A stretch of 5,397 bases of DNA from Minisyncoccota bacterium (GTDB taxonomy: Bacteria; Patescibacteriota; Minisyncoccia; Minisyncoccales; CSSED10-335). The notes under the pieces were generated by a model that saw only the letters and a program-made list of their open reading frames with translations, was not told the origin of the DNA and did not search any database. Below, in pieces: positions 1 to 5,182 of the stretch (positions within the stretch are counted from its first letter, which is position 1; the number at the start of each line of letters is the position of its first letter). A program made the translations under genes and the position numbers. Where the stretch lies: the NCBI GenBank assembly GCA_021129615.1, contig JAJOKY010000025.1, forward strand, positions 1 to 5,397. Direction: 5' to 3'.

Positions 1-62
1 GAATGATAGAGGGGAGGGGTCAGAATGACGGAAGGAAGGAGAAAACTTCGAAGGATGAAATT
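1..62. other. Purine-rich intergenic spacer
   Basis: No gene is supported here. The plus strand is almost all purine (runs of GGGG and GGAAGGAAGG) and contains the dyad GTCA-GAA-TGAC at 19-29. A plus-strand reading frame from the ATG at position 3 runs only 25 codons and stops inside the terminator hairpin, so I do not call it. The composition and the TCAGAATGACGGA core match the spacer at the other end of the window. Confidence 0.6.
20..41 (+). repeat. Copy 1 of a short TCAGARTGACGGA-type intergenic element
   Basis: These 22 bases match the minus strand of 5117-5138 at 18 of 22 positions (counted by hand), with the shared core TCAGA-R-TGACGGA followed by GGA-rich sequence. The core contains an interrupted palindrome. 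The two copies lie in opposite orientations, and each is within about 25 bp of a terminator hairpin, beyond the end of a gene. It may be a remnant of a dispersed intergenic repeat. Low sequence complexity weakens the case. Confidence 0.4.
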
Positions 63-91
63 AAAAGTAACCTACCGTAGGTTGCTTTTTT
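63..91. terminator. Intrinsic terminator, probably bidirectional
   Basis: The 7-bp arms AACCTAC (69-75) and GTAGGTT (77-83) are extended outward by AAAAG (63-67) pairing with CTTTT (85-89). On the plus strand, U68 and G84 form a wobble pair and the stem is followed by T tracts at 86-91 and 97-103. On the minus strand the same position is a C-A mismatch and the T tract is shorter (TTTTAATTT). It lies 27 bp beyond the transglycosylase stop and can end that transcript, but it is better built for plus-strand transcription arriving from outside the window. Confidence 0.75.
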
Positions 92-118
92 GGGTGTTTT
101 TTTATTAAAGAAAACTAG

Positions 119-1486
119 CTATCTTGATTTCCTTAAGAGATCAATATCTCTTTGAAATCTTTTTGTCCTAGCCATTACGGGTATTCCATATAATTGCTCA
201 TCTGCTTTCGTCCATGAACTACCAGAATAATATCTCATAGCAGCAGTAAATTCATTGTGTTTATACGCCCCTCCATGTCTTCTTAAATACACGCCCGAAG
301 CTAAAAAAGCATCATTAATAATCCAAGGATTAGCAGGCCTTCCTATAAGAGTCTTAACTTCATCCCTCACACCAAGCCATGTGGTCGGTATGAATTGAGC
401 TGGACCCATTGCTCCACCCCATCCGACACCTGGTATCGGACAAGAAATTGGAGTTGTAAAAGTATCTTTCCCAAGCTCATTCGTAATTTTAAAAAGTGCA
501 GAAAGGTCATTCCTTCTTGCTAATGGTGGTACAGCAATCCCTCTTGCAAAAATTTGACCAGTTCTAATGTGTTTTGATCTCCCTGATGTTTCATCAACTA
601 TATTACACCTGCCAACATTCTTCCTTACAAGAATATTTGATTCCTGTTGTAGTATAGATAAGAGAAAAGCTGGTCTTATTCCAGTTAATCCCTGGACCCA
701 TTTGGCAATATCATAAGCTTGCCCAAATGTAAGTTTTTTGATATCATCTGAGACTCCAGTAATCGGGAAAGCTCTCGCCCTAATTTCTGCTATCTGTTTT
801 TCAAGCTCACTTATTTCTTGTTTTTGCTCAACCTCTTTCGCTTGAGTTTCTCTTAAAAGGCCTTCTTGCTCTTTTCGTATTTTCTCCTCTTGCACTGCTT
901 GTTGTGCTCTAGTTTTAGCTATCTTTCTAGTCTCTCCTCTTTTTCCATCTAGAGAATCTTTCTCATTCTCTAAATTAACTTTAAGAACTGTTATATCCCC
1001 CAATAATTCTCTTGTACTAGTAGATAGTATCTTAAGCTTTAATGAATTATCAAAAAAATCACTAATATTCTCTTCCCCTAAAAATATCTCAACTGTAGAT
1101 CTCTCTGTTTCTCTATGTATAACCCTTAAATTTCCCCCGAGCTTTTCTCTCAATTTCTTAATTTCTAAAATAGTTTTATTGATAGATGTTTCGGTTTCTT
1201 TAATTTCGCTAGTAAGGACTTGCACCTTGTTTAGAGCTTGTCTCTCTTGGGTCCTTAGTTGGGATATCCTTCTCTGAATAGATCTAACCTTATGTTGAAA
1301 TTTTTCCCTATCAGCTTGAGTAATAGAAAGGTCTCTCTCTTGCTCTATCCTCTTTGCCTCTAGCTCTGCAAGTAGTTGTTTCAATTCATCCTGAGATTGG
1401 GTCTGAGCAAAAACTGAAATTACTCCAGTCAAAAGGAATCCAATCACTATAATTACGACAACTATTTTCTTAAAAGTTTTGGACAT
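119..1486 (-). CDS. Secreted lytic transglycosylase with N-terminal coiled coil and C-terminal SLT domain
   Basis: This 455-residue protein probably cleaves the MurNAc-GlcNAc linkage of peptidoglycan outside the cytoplasmic membrane. Residues 1-27 look like a signal peptide: basic start (SKTFKK), hydrophobic core at about 8-26, and a likely cleavage after VFA (27) before QTQ; it could also stay uncleaved as an anchor. Residues about 30-238 are heptad-rich coiled coil. A stretch at 131-153 (VEIFLGEENISDFFDNS) resembles the hinge of EnvC/PcsB-type coiled coils. The SLT-like domain covers about 250-450: LLSILQQESN with the likely catalytic Glu282, GGAMGPAQFIPTTW at 357-370 in place of the classical GLMQ motif, and AAMRYYSG at 415-422. 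Cys294 and Cys349 could form a disulfide. The ATG at 1486 is chosen because the signal peptide begins there; no Shine-Dalgarno precedes it. L25 ends 44 bp upstream, and a TATAAT box lies in that gap. Lytic activity is inferred from motifs. Confidence 0.9.
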   Translation of the reverse strand: MSKTFKKIVVVIIVIGFLLTGVISVFAQTQSQDELKQLLAELEAKRIEQERDLSITQADREKFQHKVRSIQRRISQLRTQERQALNKVQVLTSEIKETETSINKTILEIKKLREKLGGNLRVIHRETERSTVEIFLGEENISDFFDNSLKLKILSTSTRELLGDITVLKVNLENEKDSLDGKRGETRKIAKTRAQQAVQEEKIRKEQEGLLRETQAKEVEQKQEISELEKQIAEIRARAFPITGVSDDIKKLTFGQAYDIAKWVQGLTGIRPAFLLSILQQESNILVRKNVGRCNIVDETSGRSKHIRTGQIFARGIAVPPLARRNDLSALFKITNELGKDTFTTPISCPIPGVGWGGAMGPAQFIPTTWLGVRDEVKTLIGRPANPWIINDAFLASGVYLRRHGGAYKHNEFTAAMRYYSGSSWTKADEQLYGIPVMARTKRFQRDIDLLRKSR

Positions 1487-1507
1487 ATTATGAGTCGTAA
1501 AATGTAA

Positions 1508-1513
1508 ATTATA
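1508..1513 (-). promoter_or_regulatory. Possible -10 box for the transglycosylase gene
   Basis: The minus strand reads TATAAT here, a perfect match to the bacterial -10 consensus, inside the 44-bp gap before the gene. Transcription would start near 1501 and leave a leader of about 15 nt. The -35 region at the usual spacing (AAATAA, around 1531-1536) is a poor match, so in this AT-rich gap the match may be chance, and the gene may instead be read through from L25. Confidence 0.3.
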
Positions 1514-1530
1514 TAGTATAAGATATTTTA

Positions 1531-2160
1531 TTATTTAGTCTCATCTTCAACTTTTTCTTTTTCTTTCTTCTCTACTTTCGTAACTGCTTCAACATCTTCT
1601 TCTATTGGTTTGGTGGTCTCCTCTTCAGTCTCTATCGGAGTAACTAAAGCAATAATCTCATCAAGTTCCTTAAAGACCTCTACCTCATCTGGAATTTTAA
1701 GATCCCCAATTACTATCACATCGTCAAAAGTGACTAACTTACCTAAATCAACCTCAATGCTTTTCGGTAATTTTTGAGGAAGAGCTTTCACTTCAATTTC
1801 TAAAAAGTTTTTAACCAGAGTGCCACCAAGCTCCTTAATTGCTGGAGCCAATCCGATAAATTCTAGTGGAATTGAAACATCTACCTTACTGTCTAATTTA
1901 GGCTGATAGAAATCTATATGAATAACTTCCCCACTAATAGGATCTTTTTGGATATCCTGAATAAGGACAAGAAATTTTTTAGAATCATCAGAAGCCTCTA
2001 GGGATATAAGTGAGTTTTCTCCAGCCTCATCATATACACGAACAAAATCTTTTAAATCAACTTCTAGCTTTATATTCTCTACACCTGGACCATAAACTAC
2101 TCCCAAAACTGAACCATCACTACTTTTATTACCCTCTCTTGTCTTATAAGATATTTTCAT
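1531..2160 (-). CDS. rplY: 50S ribosomal protein L25, long TL5/CTC type
   Basis: L25 binds 5S rRNA in the central protuberance of the large ribosomal subunit. The 209-residue protein has the two-domain TL5/CTC layout. Residues 1-90 form the L25 domain, with VVYGPG (21-26) and LVLIQDIQKDPISGEVIHIDF (64-84) matching the family pattern. Residues about 91-178 form the second beta domain, with LGGTLVKNFLEIEVKALP (111-128) and LPKSIEVDL. Residues 179-209 are a charged Glu/Lys tail, common in the long form. The ATG at 2160 is preferred: it aligns with the usual N-terminus and lies 5 bp after the ferredoxin stop. An in-frame ATG at 2199 would add 13 unrelated residues and overlap the ferredoxin gene. 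No Shine-Dalgarno is visible. The stretch normally rich in Arg/Lys before VVYG (RRLR-like) is short and reads NKSSDGSVLG here, which is unusual. Co-transcription with the ferredoxin gene is likely. Confidence 0.95.
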   Translation of the reverse strand: MKISYKTREGNKSSDGSVLGVVYGPGVENIKLEVDLKDFVRVYDEAGENSLISLEASDDSKKFLVLIQDIQKDPISGEVIHIDFYQPKLDSKVDVSIPLEFIGLAPAIKELGGTLVKNFLEIEVKALPQKLPKSIEVDLGKLVTFDDVIVIGDLKIPDEVEVFKELDEIIALVTPIETEEETTKPIEEDVEAVTKVEKKEKEKVEDETK

Positions 2161-2165
2161 ATATT

Positions 2166-2387
2166 TTAATTTGAAATAATAATGCACTGAACTGGACAAA
2201 CATCAACAGCATCCTGATTACATCCAACCTCACTAACCTCTAATTCATACCCCTTCTCTTCGGGATTAAATATCGATTTTTTTAGTGTCACTAATCCATC
2301 ATCAGATCTTTCCCAATTATCTGGACAGGAATAAACACAAGCGCCACAACCTATACATCTATCCCTATGGTGTATGATCTTAATCAT
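2166..2387 (-). CDS. Small ferredoxin, probably one [4Fe-4S] cluster
   Basis: This 73-residue soluble electron carrier begins MIKIIHHRDRCIGCGACVYSC. Cys11, Cys14 and Cys17 (CxxCxxC) with Cys64, followed by proline (CPVQC), give the four ligands of one [4Fe-4S] cluster. Cys21 and Cys56 fall where single-cluster ferredoxins of the Thermotoga type keep a non-ligand pair that can form a disulfide. There is no second CxxCxxCxxxCP motif, so this is not a 2x[4Fe-4S] protein. Cys68 is an additional cysteine four residues after the last ligand. The middle (about 23-54) is acidic, as is usual. The gene lies between the mreB terminator and rplY, whose ATG follows the stop codon by 5 bp. Neither neighbour is a redox enzyme, so the partner is unknown. 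No Shine-Dalgarno precedes the ATG at 2387. Confidence 0.95.
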   Translation of the reverse strand: MIKIIHHRDRCIGCGACVYSCPDNWERSDDGLVTLKKSIFNPEEKGYELEVSEVGCNQDAVDVCPVQCIIISN

Positions 2388-2399
2388 ATTCTATGATTT

Positions 2400-2427
2400 A
2401 TAATATCAACTAACAAAAAAAAATCAA
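2400..2427 (-). promoter_or_regulatory. Possible promoter for the ferredoxin-L25 pair
   Basis: On the minus strand TTGATT (2427-2422), a 16-bp spacer and TATTAT (2405-2400) form a fair sigma-70-like promoter. The -35 hexamer would lie in the tail of the mreB terminator. The start point would be near 2393, leaving only about 6 nt before the ATG at 2387. The sequence is AT-rich, so chance is possible; readthrough from mreB is the alternative. Confidence 0.35.
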
Positions 2428-2443
2428 GCCCTCTTAGGGTCTT
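2415..2443 (-). terminator. Intrinsic terminator after mreB
   Basis: Read on the minus strand, AAG-A-CCCT (2443-2436), loop AAG and AGGG-CTT (2432-2426) form a 7-bp stem with one bulged A. It is followed by GA and then nine T residues (2423-2415). It lies about 90 bp beyond the mreB stop and separates murA-mreB from ferredoxin-rplY. The stem is short, so termination may be partial. Confidence 0.65.
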
Positions 2444-2530
2444 TATAGGATAGAAATATAAAATACGAACCACATCAATTAAGCAGAGATATTTTTTCTT
2501 AGGATATCTACTTAGATAATAGAGAAAATA

Positions 2531-3538
2531 CTATCTTTTGATCATTATGCTTCTCTTATAGAGGTCTATATTATCAAGGACAGCTCCTGTCCCCTTGGCT
2601 ACACAAGATAAAGGGTCATCAGCTATAAAGCAAGGGACGCCTATACTTTGTGATATTAAAATATCTATATTCTTTAGCAAAGCCCCACCACCTGCAACAA
2701 CCATACCCTTATCCATAATATCAGCCGATAGCTCTGGTGGAGTATCCCTTAATACTTGCCTAATCGTTTTTATTATCTCCTCTAGTGTTTCAGTAATAGC
2801 CTCATTAATTTCATTAGATTTTATAGTAATATTCTTTGGTAAGCCTAAAACTAAGTCTCTTCCTCGTATCTCCATACTGCACTCTTCTGTTTCTGGGATA
2901 GCTGTTCCTATGGTTTTTTTTATTTCTTCAGCGGTTTGTGTCCCTATCGCAAGTTTATGTTTGTCTTTGATATATTTAGATATTGCTAAATCAATCTTAT
3001 CTCCTGCTATTCTTAGTGAGCTATATGTTACCATCCCGCCTAATGAAATTACTGCAATTTCAGAAGTCCCACCACCAATATCAATTATCATATGCCCAGA
3101 ACAAGAATTTATCGGTATGCCAGCACCAATCGCAGCTAAAATCGGCTCTTTGGTCAAATAAACAGACTTAGCTCCAGCAAGGGTAGCAGCTTCAATAACT
3201 GCTCTTTTTTCTGTAGATGTGATGCCAGCCGGGACACCAATAACTATCTCTGGCTTAAAAAACTTAAAATGGCCTGAGATTTTTTGAATAAAATATCTAA
3301 TCATCACCTCAGTTATCTTATACTCAGCTATCACCCCGTCTTTAAGTGGGCGATAAACTTTTATGGTATCTGGTGTCCTTCCAATCATCTCTTTAGCTTC
3401 ATTACCGATTGCTATTACCCTATTTTCTGTAACCGAAACAGCAACAACAGATGGCTCTTTTATAATAACCCCTTTACCCGGAACAAGAACTAAAGAATTA
3501 CAAGTGCCAAGATCAATTCCTATTTTTTTTACAAACAT
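2531..3538 (-). CDS. mreB: Rod shape-determining protein MreB, actin-like ATPase
   Basis: MreB forms membrane-associated filaments that guide lateral peptidoglycan synthesis and set cell shape. The 335-residue protein has the normal family length and the full actin fold motifs: phosphate-1 loop IGIDLGTCNSLV (6-17), KEPS at 27-30, catalytic-type Glu131 in KEPILAAIGAG, phosphate-2 loop IIDIGGGTSEIAVISLGG (151-168), RIAGD (176-180), TPPEL (266-270), and the adenosine motif MVVAGGGALLKNID (279-292). The phosphate-1 loop has Cys13 and Ser15 where GTANT is common. The protein is an MreB rather than FtsA or DnaK, because family blocks such as GVPAGITSTEKRA and IAGD are intact. It follows murA by 59 bp with no terminator in between, so the two are probably co-transcribed. 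mreC, mreD and rodA are not next to it. The ATG at 3538 is the family start; no Shine-Dalgarno precedes it, only AT-rich sequence. Confidence 0.98.
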   Translation of the reverse strand: MFVKKIGIDLGTCNSLVLVPGKGVIIKEPSVVAVSVTENRVIAIGNEAKEMIGRTPDTIKVYRPLKDGVIAEYKITEVMIRYFIQKISGHFKFFKPEIVIGVPAGITSTEKRAVIEAATLAGAKSVYLTKEPILAAIGAGIPINSCSGHMIIDIGGGTSEIAVISLGGMVTYSSLRIAGDKIDLAISKYIKDKHKLAIGTQTAEEIKKTIGTAIPETEECSMEIRGRDLVLGLPKNITIKSNEINEAITETLEEIIKTIRQVLRDTPPELSADIMDKGMVVAGGGALLKNIDILISQSIGVPCFIADDPLSCVAKGTGAVLDNIDLYKRSIMIKR

Positions 3539-3597
3539 TACTGATTAATTTTAAAATTCAAAAGTTAAAAATTACTATTTTTATATAAGTCTAATCT

Positions 3598-4914
3598 CTA
3601 TACATCTACCCGTTTGATGGAGGCACCAAGATTAATCAGTCTCTCTTCTATCCTCTCATAGCCTCTGTCAATTTGTGATATATTCTTGATAATACTTGTC
3701 CCATCAGCAATCAATCCAGCAATAATTAAAGCAGCTCCACTTCTAAGGTCCAGTGGTCCAACTTCAGTTCCATATAATTTCGTTGGCCCACTTATTACTG
3801 CTCTATGTGGATCGCAAATTATTATTTCAGCTCCCATTTTGTTAAGTTCTCCTAGATATTTAAGTCTTCCATCATAGAGTGGGTCTTGTATCAGCGTAAG
3901 CCCCTCTGTTTGAGTTGCAAGAACTCCAAAAATAGATTGAAGGTCTGTCGCTATCCCCGGATGAGGGAGAGCTTGAACCTTACTCATTTTCATTTTTTGT
4001 GATGCCTTAATAATAACAGATGTCTCTCCCCTCCTTTCAATTCCTGCACCAAAAAGCGACAGTTTTTTAAAAAATAATTCTAGGTGTCTGATTGGAACAT
4101 TATTTACTTGAATTTCACCGTTAACTGCAAGACCCATTAATATATAGGTTCCTGCTTCAATATAGTCATAAGGAACCAGATATTCAACTCCCCCTAACTT
4201 CTCTTTGCCTATTATTTCAATGGTATGAGTTCCAGCTCCCTTGATATCTACTCCCATTTTTAGAAGAAGTTTGCTCAATTCTTGAATATGTGGTTCACAA
4301 GCAGCCATCTTAATTATTGTTTTATAGGGAGAAAGAGCGGCGGCCATCATAATATTCTCAGTAGCAGTCACAGAAAATTCATCAAGAACCACCTCTCTCT
4401 CTTTTGTATTAGGATTAGCCTTGAGTGAGTAGACATTCGTCTTTTCGGAGTACTTATAGGTTCCCTCTTTTGCCGTTTCTCCAGTTTGAAAAATATCAAT
4501 ATCTGCCCCGAGATCTCTAAAGCCATTTAGATGGGTATCAACAGACCTAGTCCCAATTATACAACCCCCAGGATGATTCATTTCTACAGCCCCATAGCGA
4601 GCAAAGAGAGGGCCTAGCATTAAAATTGAAGATCTCATTTTTGCTATTAATGATCTATCTAGTCTCTTGGGATCAATATCCCTGGCAACTATCTTGACCT
4701 TATTTTCTTCAATCCAAGAAACCTCAGCTCCTAATTTCTCAATAAGATTTATCATTTTAAATACATCCTCAATTAAGGGAATATTTCCAATAATACATGG
4801 CTCTGCTGTCAAAAGAGTTGCTGCTAATATCGGCGTTGTTGCATTTTTAGAACCCCTGACATCTATTTCTCCCCCTAATGTTTTTCCTCCCTCTATAATA
4901 AATTTTTGAGACAT
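3598..4914 (-). CDS. murA: UDP-N-acetylglucosamine 1-carboxyvinyltransferase (MurA)
   Basis: MurA transfers enolpyruvate from PEP to UDP-GlcNAc, the first committed cytoplasmic step of peptidoglycan synthesis. The 438-residue protein keeps the active-site residues: Lys23-Asn24 in RGSKNATTP, Arg94 in KMRSS, Cys118 in NHPGGCIIGTRSVDTHL, Asp324 in IATDLQS, and Arg417 in IDRGYERIEERL. Cys118 is the residue alkylated by fosfomycin in the usual Cys-type enzymes. DLRSGAALIIAGLIADGT (389-406) is also typical. Compared with the 419-residue E. coli enzyme there is an extra segment of about 16 residues, polar and lysine-rich, at about 145-172. The following substrate-binding loop reads SVTATEN (181-187) where SVGAT is usual. 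It is MurA rather than EPSP synthase because of the PGGC loop and the IDRGYERIE end. It is probably first in an operon with mreB, after the rpsI terminator and a 233-bp spacer. The ATG at 4914 begins the family N-terminus; no Shine-Dalgarno is seen. Confidence 0.98.
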   Translation of the reverse strand: MSQKFIIEGGKTLGGEIDVRGSKNATTPILAATLLTAEPCIIGNIPLIEDVFKMINLIEKLGAEVSWIEENKVKIVARDIDPKRLDRSLIAKMRSSILMLGPLFARYGAVEMNHPGGCIIGTRSVDTHLNGFRDLGADIDIFQTGETAKEGTYKYSEKTNVYSLKANPNTKEREVVLDEFSVTATENIMMAAALSPYKTIIKMAACEPHIQELSKLLLKMGVDIKGAGTHTIEIIGKEKLGGVEYLVPYDYIEAGTYILMGLAVNGEIQVNNVPIRHLELFFKKLSLFGAGIERRGETSVIIKASQKMKMSKVQALPHPGIATDLQSIFGVLATQTEGLTLIQDPLYDGRLKYLGELNKMGAEIIICDPHRAVISGPTKLYGTEVGPLDLRSGAALIIAGLIADGTSIIKNISQIDRGYERIEERLINLGASIKRVDV

Positions 4915-4962
4915 AGTTTTATCTAACTTAATAAAAAATATTATTCTATCTATTCTAAAGTT

Positions 4963-4991
4963 AGTCTATCTTATAAGATAAAAATTATCAA
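4963..4991 (-). promoter_or_regulatory. Possible promoter for murA-mreB
   Basis: On the minus strand TTGATA (4991-4986), a 17-bp spacer and TAGACT (4968-4963) form a candidate promoter with a good -35 and a moderate -10. Transcription would start near 4956, giving a leader of about 40 nt. A 14-bp perfect palindrome, TATCTTATAAGATA (4967-4980), overlaps the spacer and -10 and could be a protein-binding site, although it is all but two bases A/T. Confidence 0.3.
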
Positions 4992-5048
4992 GAAGAGGGC
5001 TTATGTTGTCATTCCTCTAAAAATTAAGAAATTAGCTAGCTTTTACAA

Positions 5049-5079
5049 TCCCCCTCTCTCCCTCCACTCTTTCTTTCCT
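5049..5079 (+). other. Polypyrimidine tract in the murA-rpsI spacer
   Basis: Thirty of 31 plus-strand bases are pyrimidines, with one A at 5066; the minus strand is correspondingly GA-rich. Together with the CTCCTCCTCTCC run at 5117-5128 this gives the spacer the same strong purine/pyrimidine strand bias as positions 8-45. No coding frame is supported anywhere between 4915 and 5147. Confidence 0.6.
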
Positions 5080-5081
5080 AT

Positions 5082-5111
5082 TTGGTTGTTGTTTCTTGTC
5101 TCTTGGTTGTT
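5082..5111 (+). repeat. Direct repeat TTGGTTGTT, two copies 21 bp apart
   Basis: TTGGTTGTT occurs at 5082-5090 and again at 5103-5111. The 21-bp period is close to two DNA helix turns, as expected for tandem protein sites on one face of the helix. The spacer is low in complexity, so chance or slippage is an equally good explanation. Confidence 0.35.
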
Positions 5112-5116
5112 AATTA

Positions 5117-5138
5117 CTCCTCCTCTCCGTCACTCTGA
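5117..5138 (-). repeat. Copy 2 of a short TCAGARTGACGGA-type intergenic element
   Basis: Read on the minus strand, TCAGAGTGACGGAGAGGAGG matches positions 20-41 of the plus strand at 18 of 22 positions. It is preceded by CTCAT, making an imperfect dyad around TCATTC-AGA-GTGA. It lies 9 bp beyond the rpsI terminator. A shorter related core, GAATGAC, occurs on the minus strand at 5014-5008. Confidence 0.4.
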
Positions 5139-5147
5139 ATGAGAAAC

Positions 5148-5175
5148 AAAAAAAGGAGCTAAGCTCCTTTTTTTT
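5148..5175. terminator. Bidirectional intrinsic terminator after rpsI
   Basis: GGAGC (5155-5159) pairs with GCTCC (5163-5167) around a TAA loop. The stem is extended by seven A residues (5148-5154) pairing with the T run at 5168-5175. Read on the minus strand, the GC stem is followed by seven T residues, as expected for ending rpsI transcription 7 bp after its stop codon. The flanking A and T tracts make it work in either direction. Confidence 0.85.
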
Positions 5176-5182
5176 AAAAAAA

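Noticed and set aside
3..80. Plus-strand 25-codon frame starting ATGATAGAG
   Set aside because: It is low in complexity and ends within the terminator stem, with no ribosome-binding site.
2161..2199. Upstream start for L25 at 2199
   Set aside because: It would overlap the ferredoxin gene and add 13 residues absent from the family; the ATG at 2160 fits the L25 N-terminus.
2487..2509. Inverted repeat AGATAT / ATATCT after mreB
   Set aside because: It is a weak AT-only stem with an 11-nt loop and no T tract on the minus strand; the hairpin at 2415-2443 is a better terminator.
2595..3548. Several plus-strand open frames (2595-3161, 2983-3171, 3284-3493, 3363-3548)
   Set aside because: They lie antisense to mreB, which is intact and strongly conserved; their translations show no family features and are by-products of its codon pattern.
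3547..3558. Palindrome AATTTTAAAATT between murA and mreB
   Set aside because: It contains only A and T and is expected by chance in this spacer; it has no loop or tract of a terminator.
3686..4909. Plus-strand open frames at 3686-3877 and 4667-4909
   Set aside because: They are antisense to the intact murA gene and have no recognisable protein features.
4967..4980. Perfect palindrome TATCTTATAAGATA as an operator
   Set aside because: It is almost pure A/T in an AT-rich spacer, and similar strings (ATAAGATA) occur at 1518-1525 and 2146-2153 without a consistent context; kept only as a note to the promoter.
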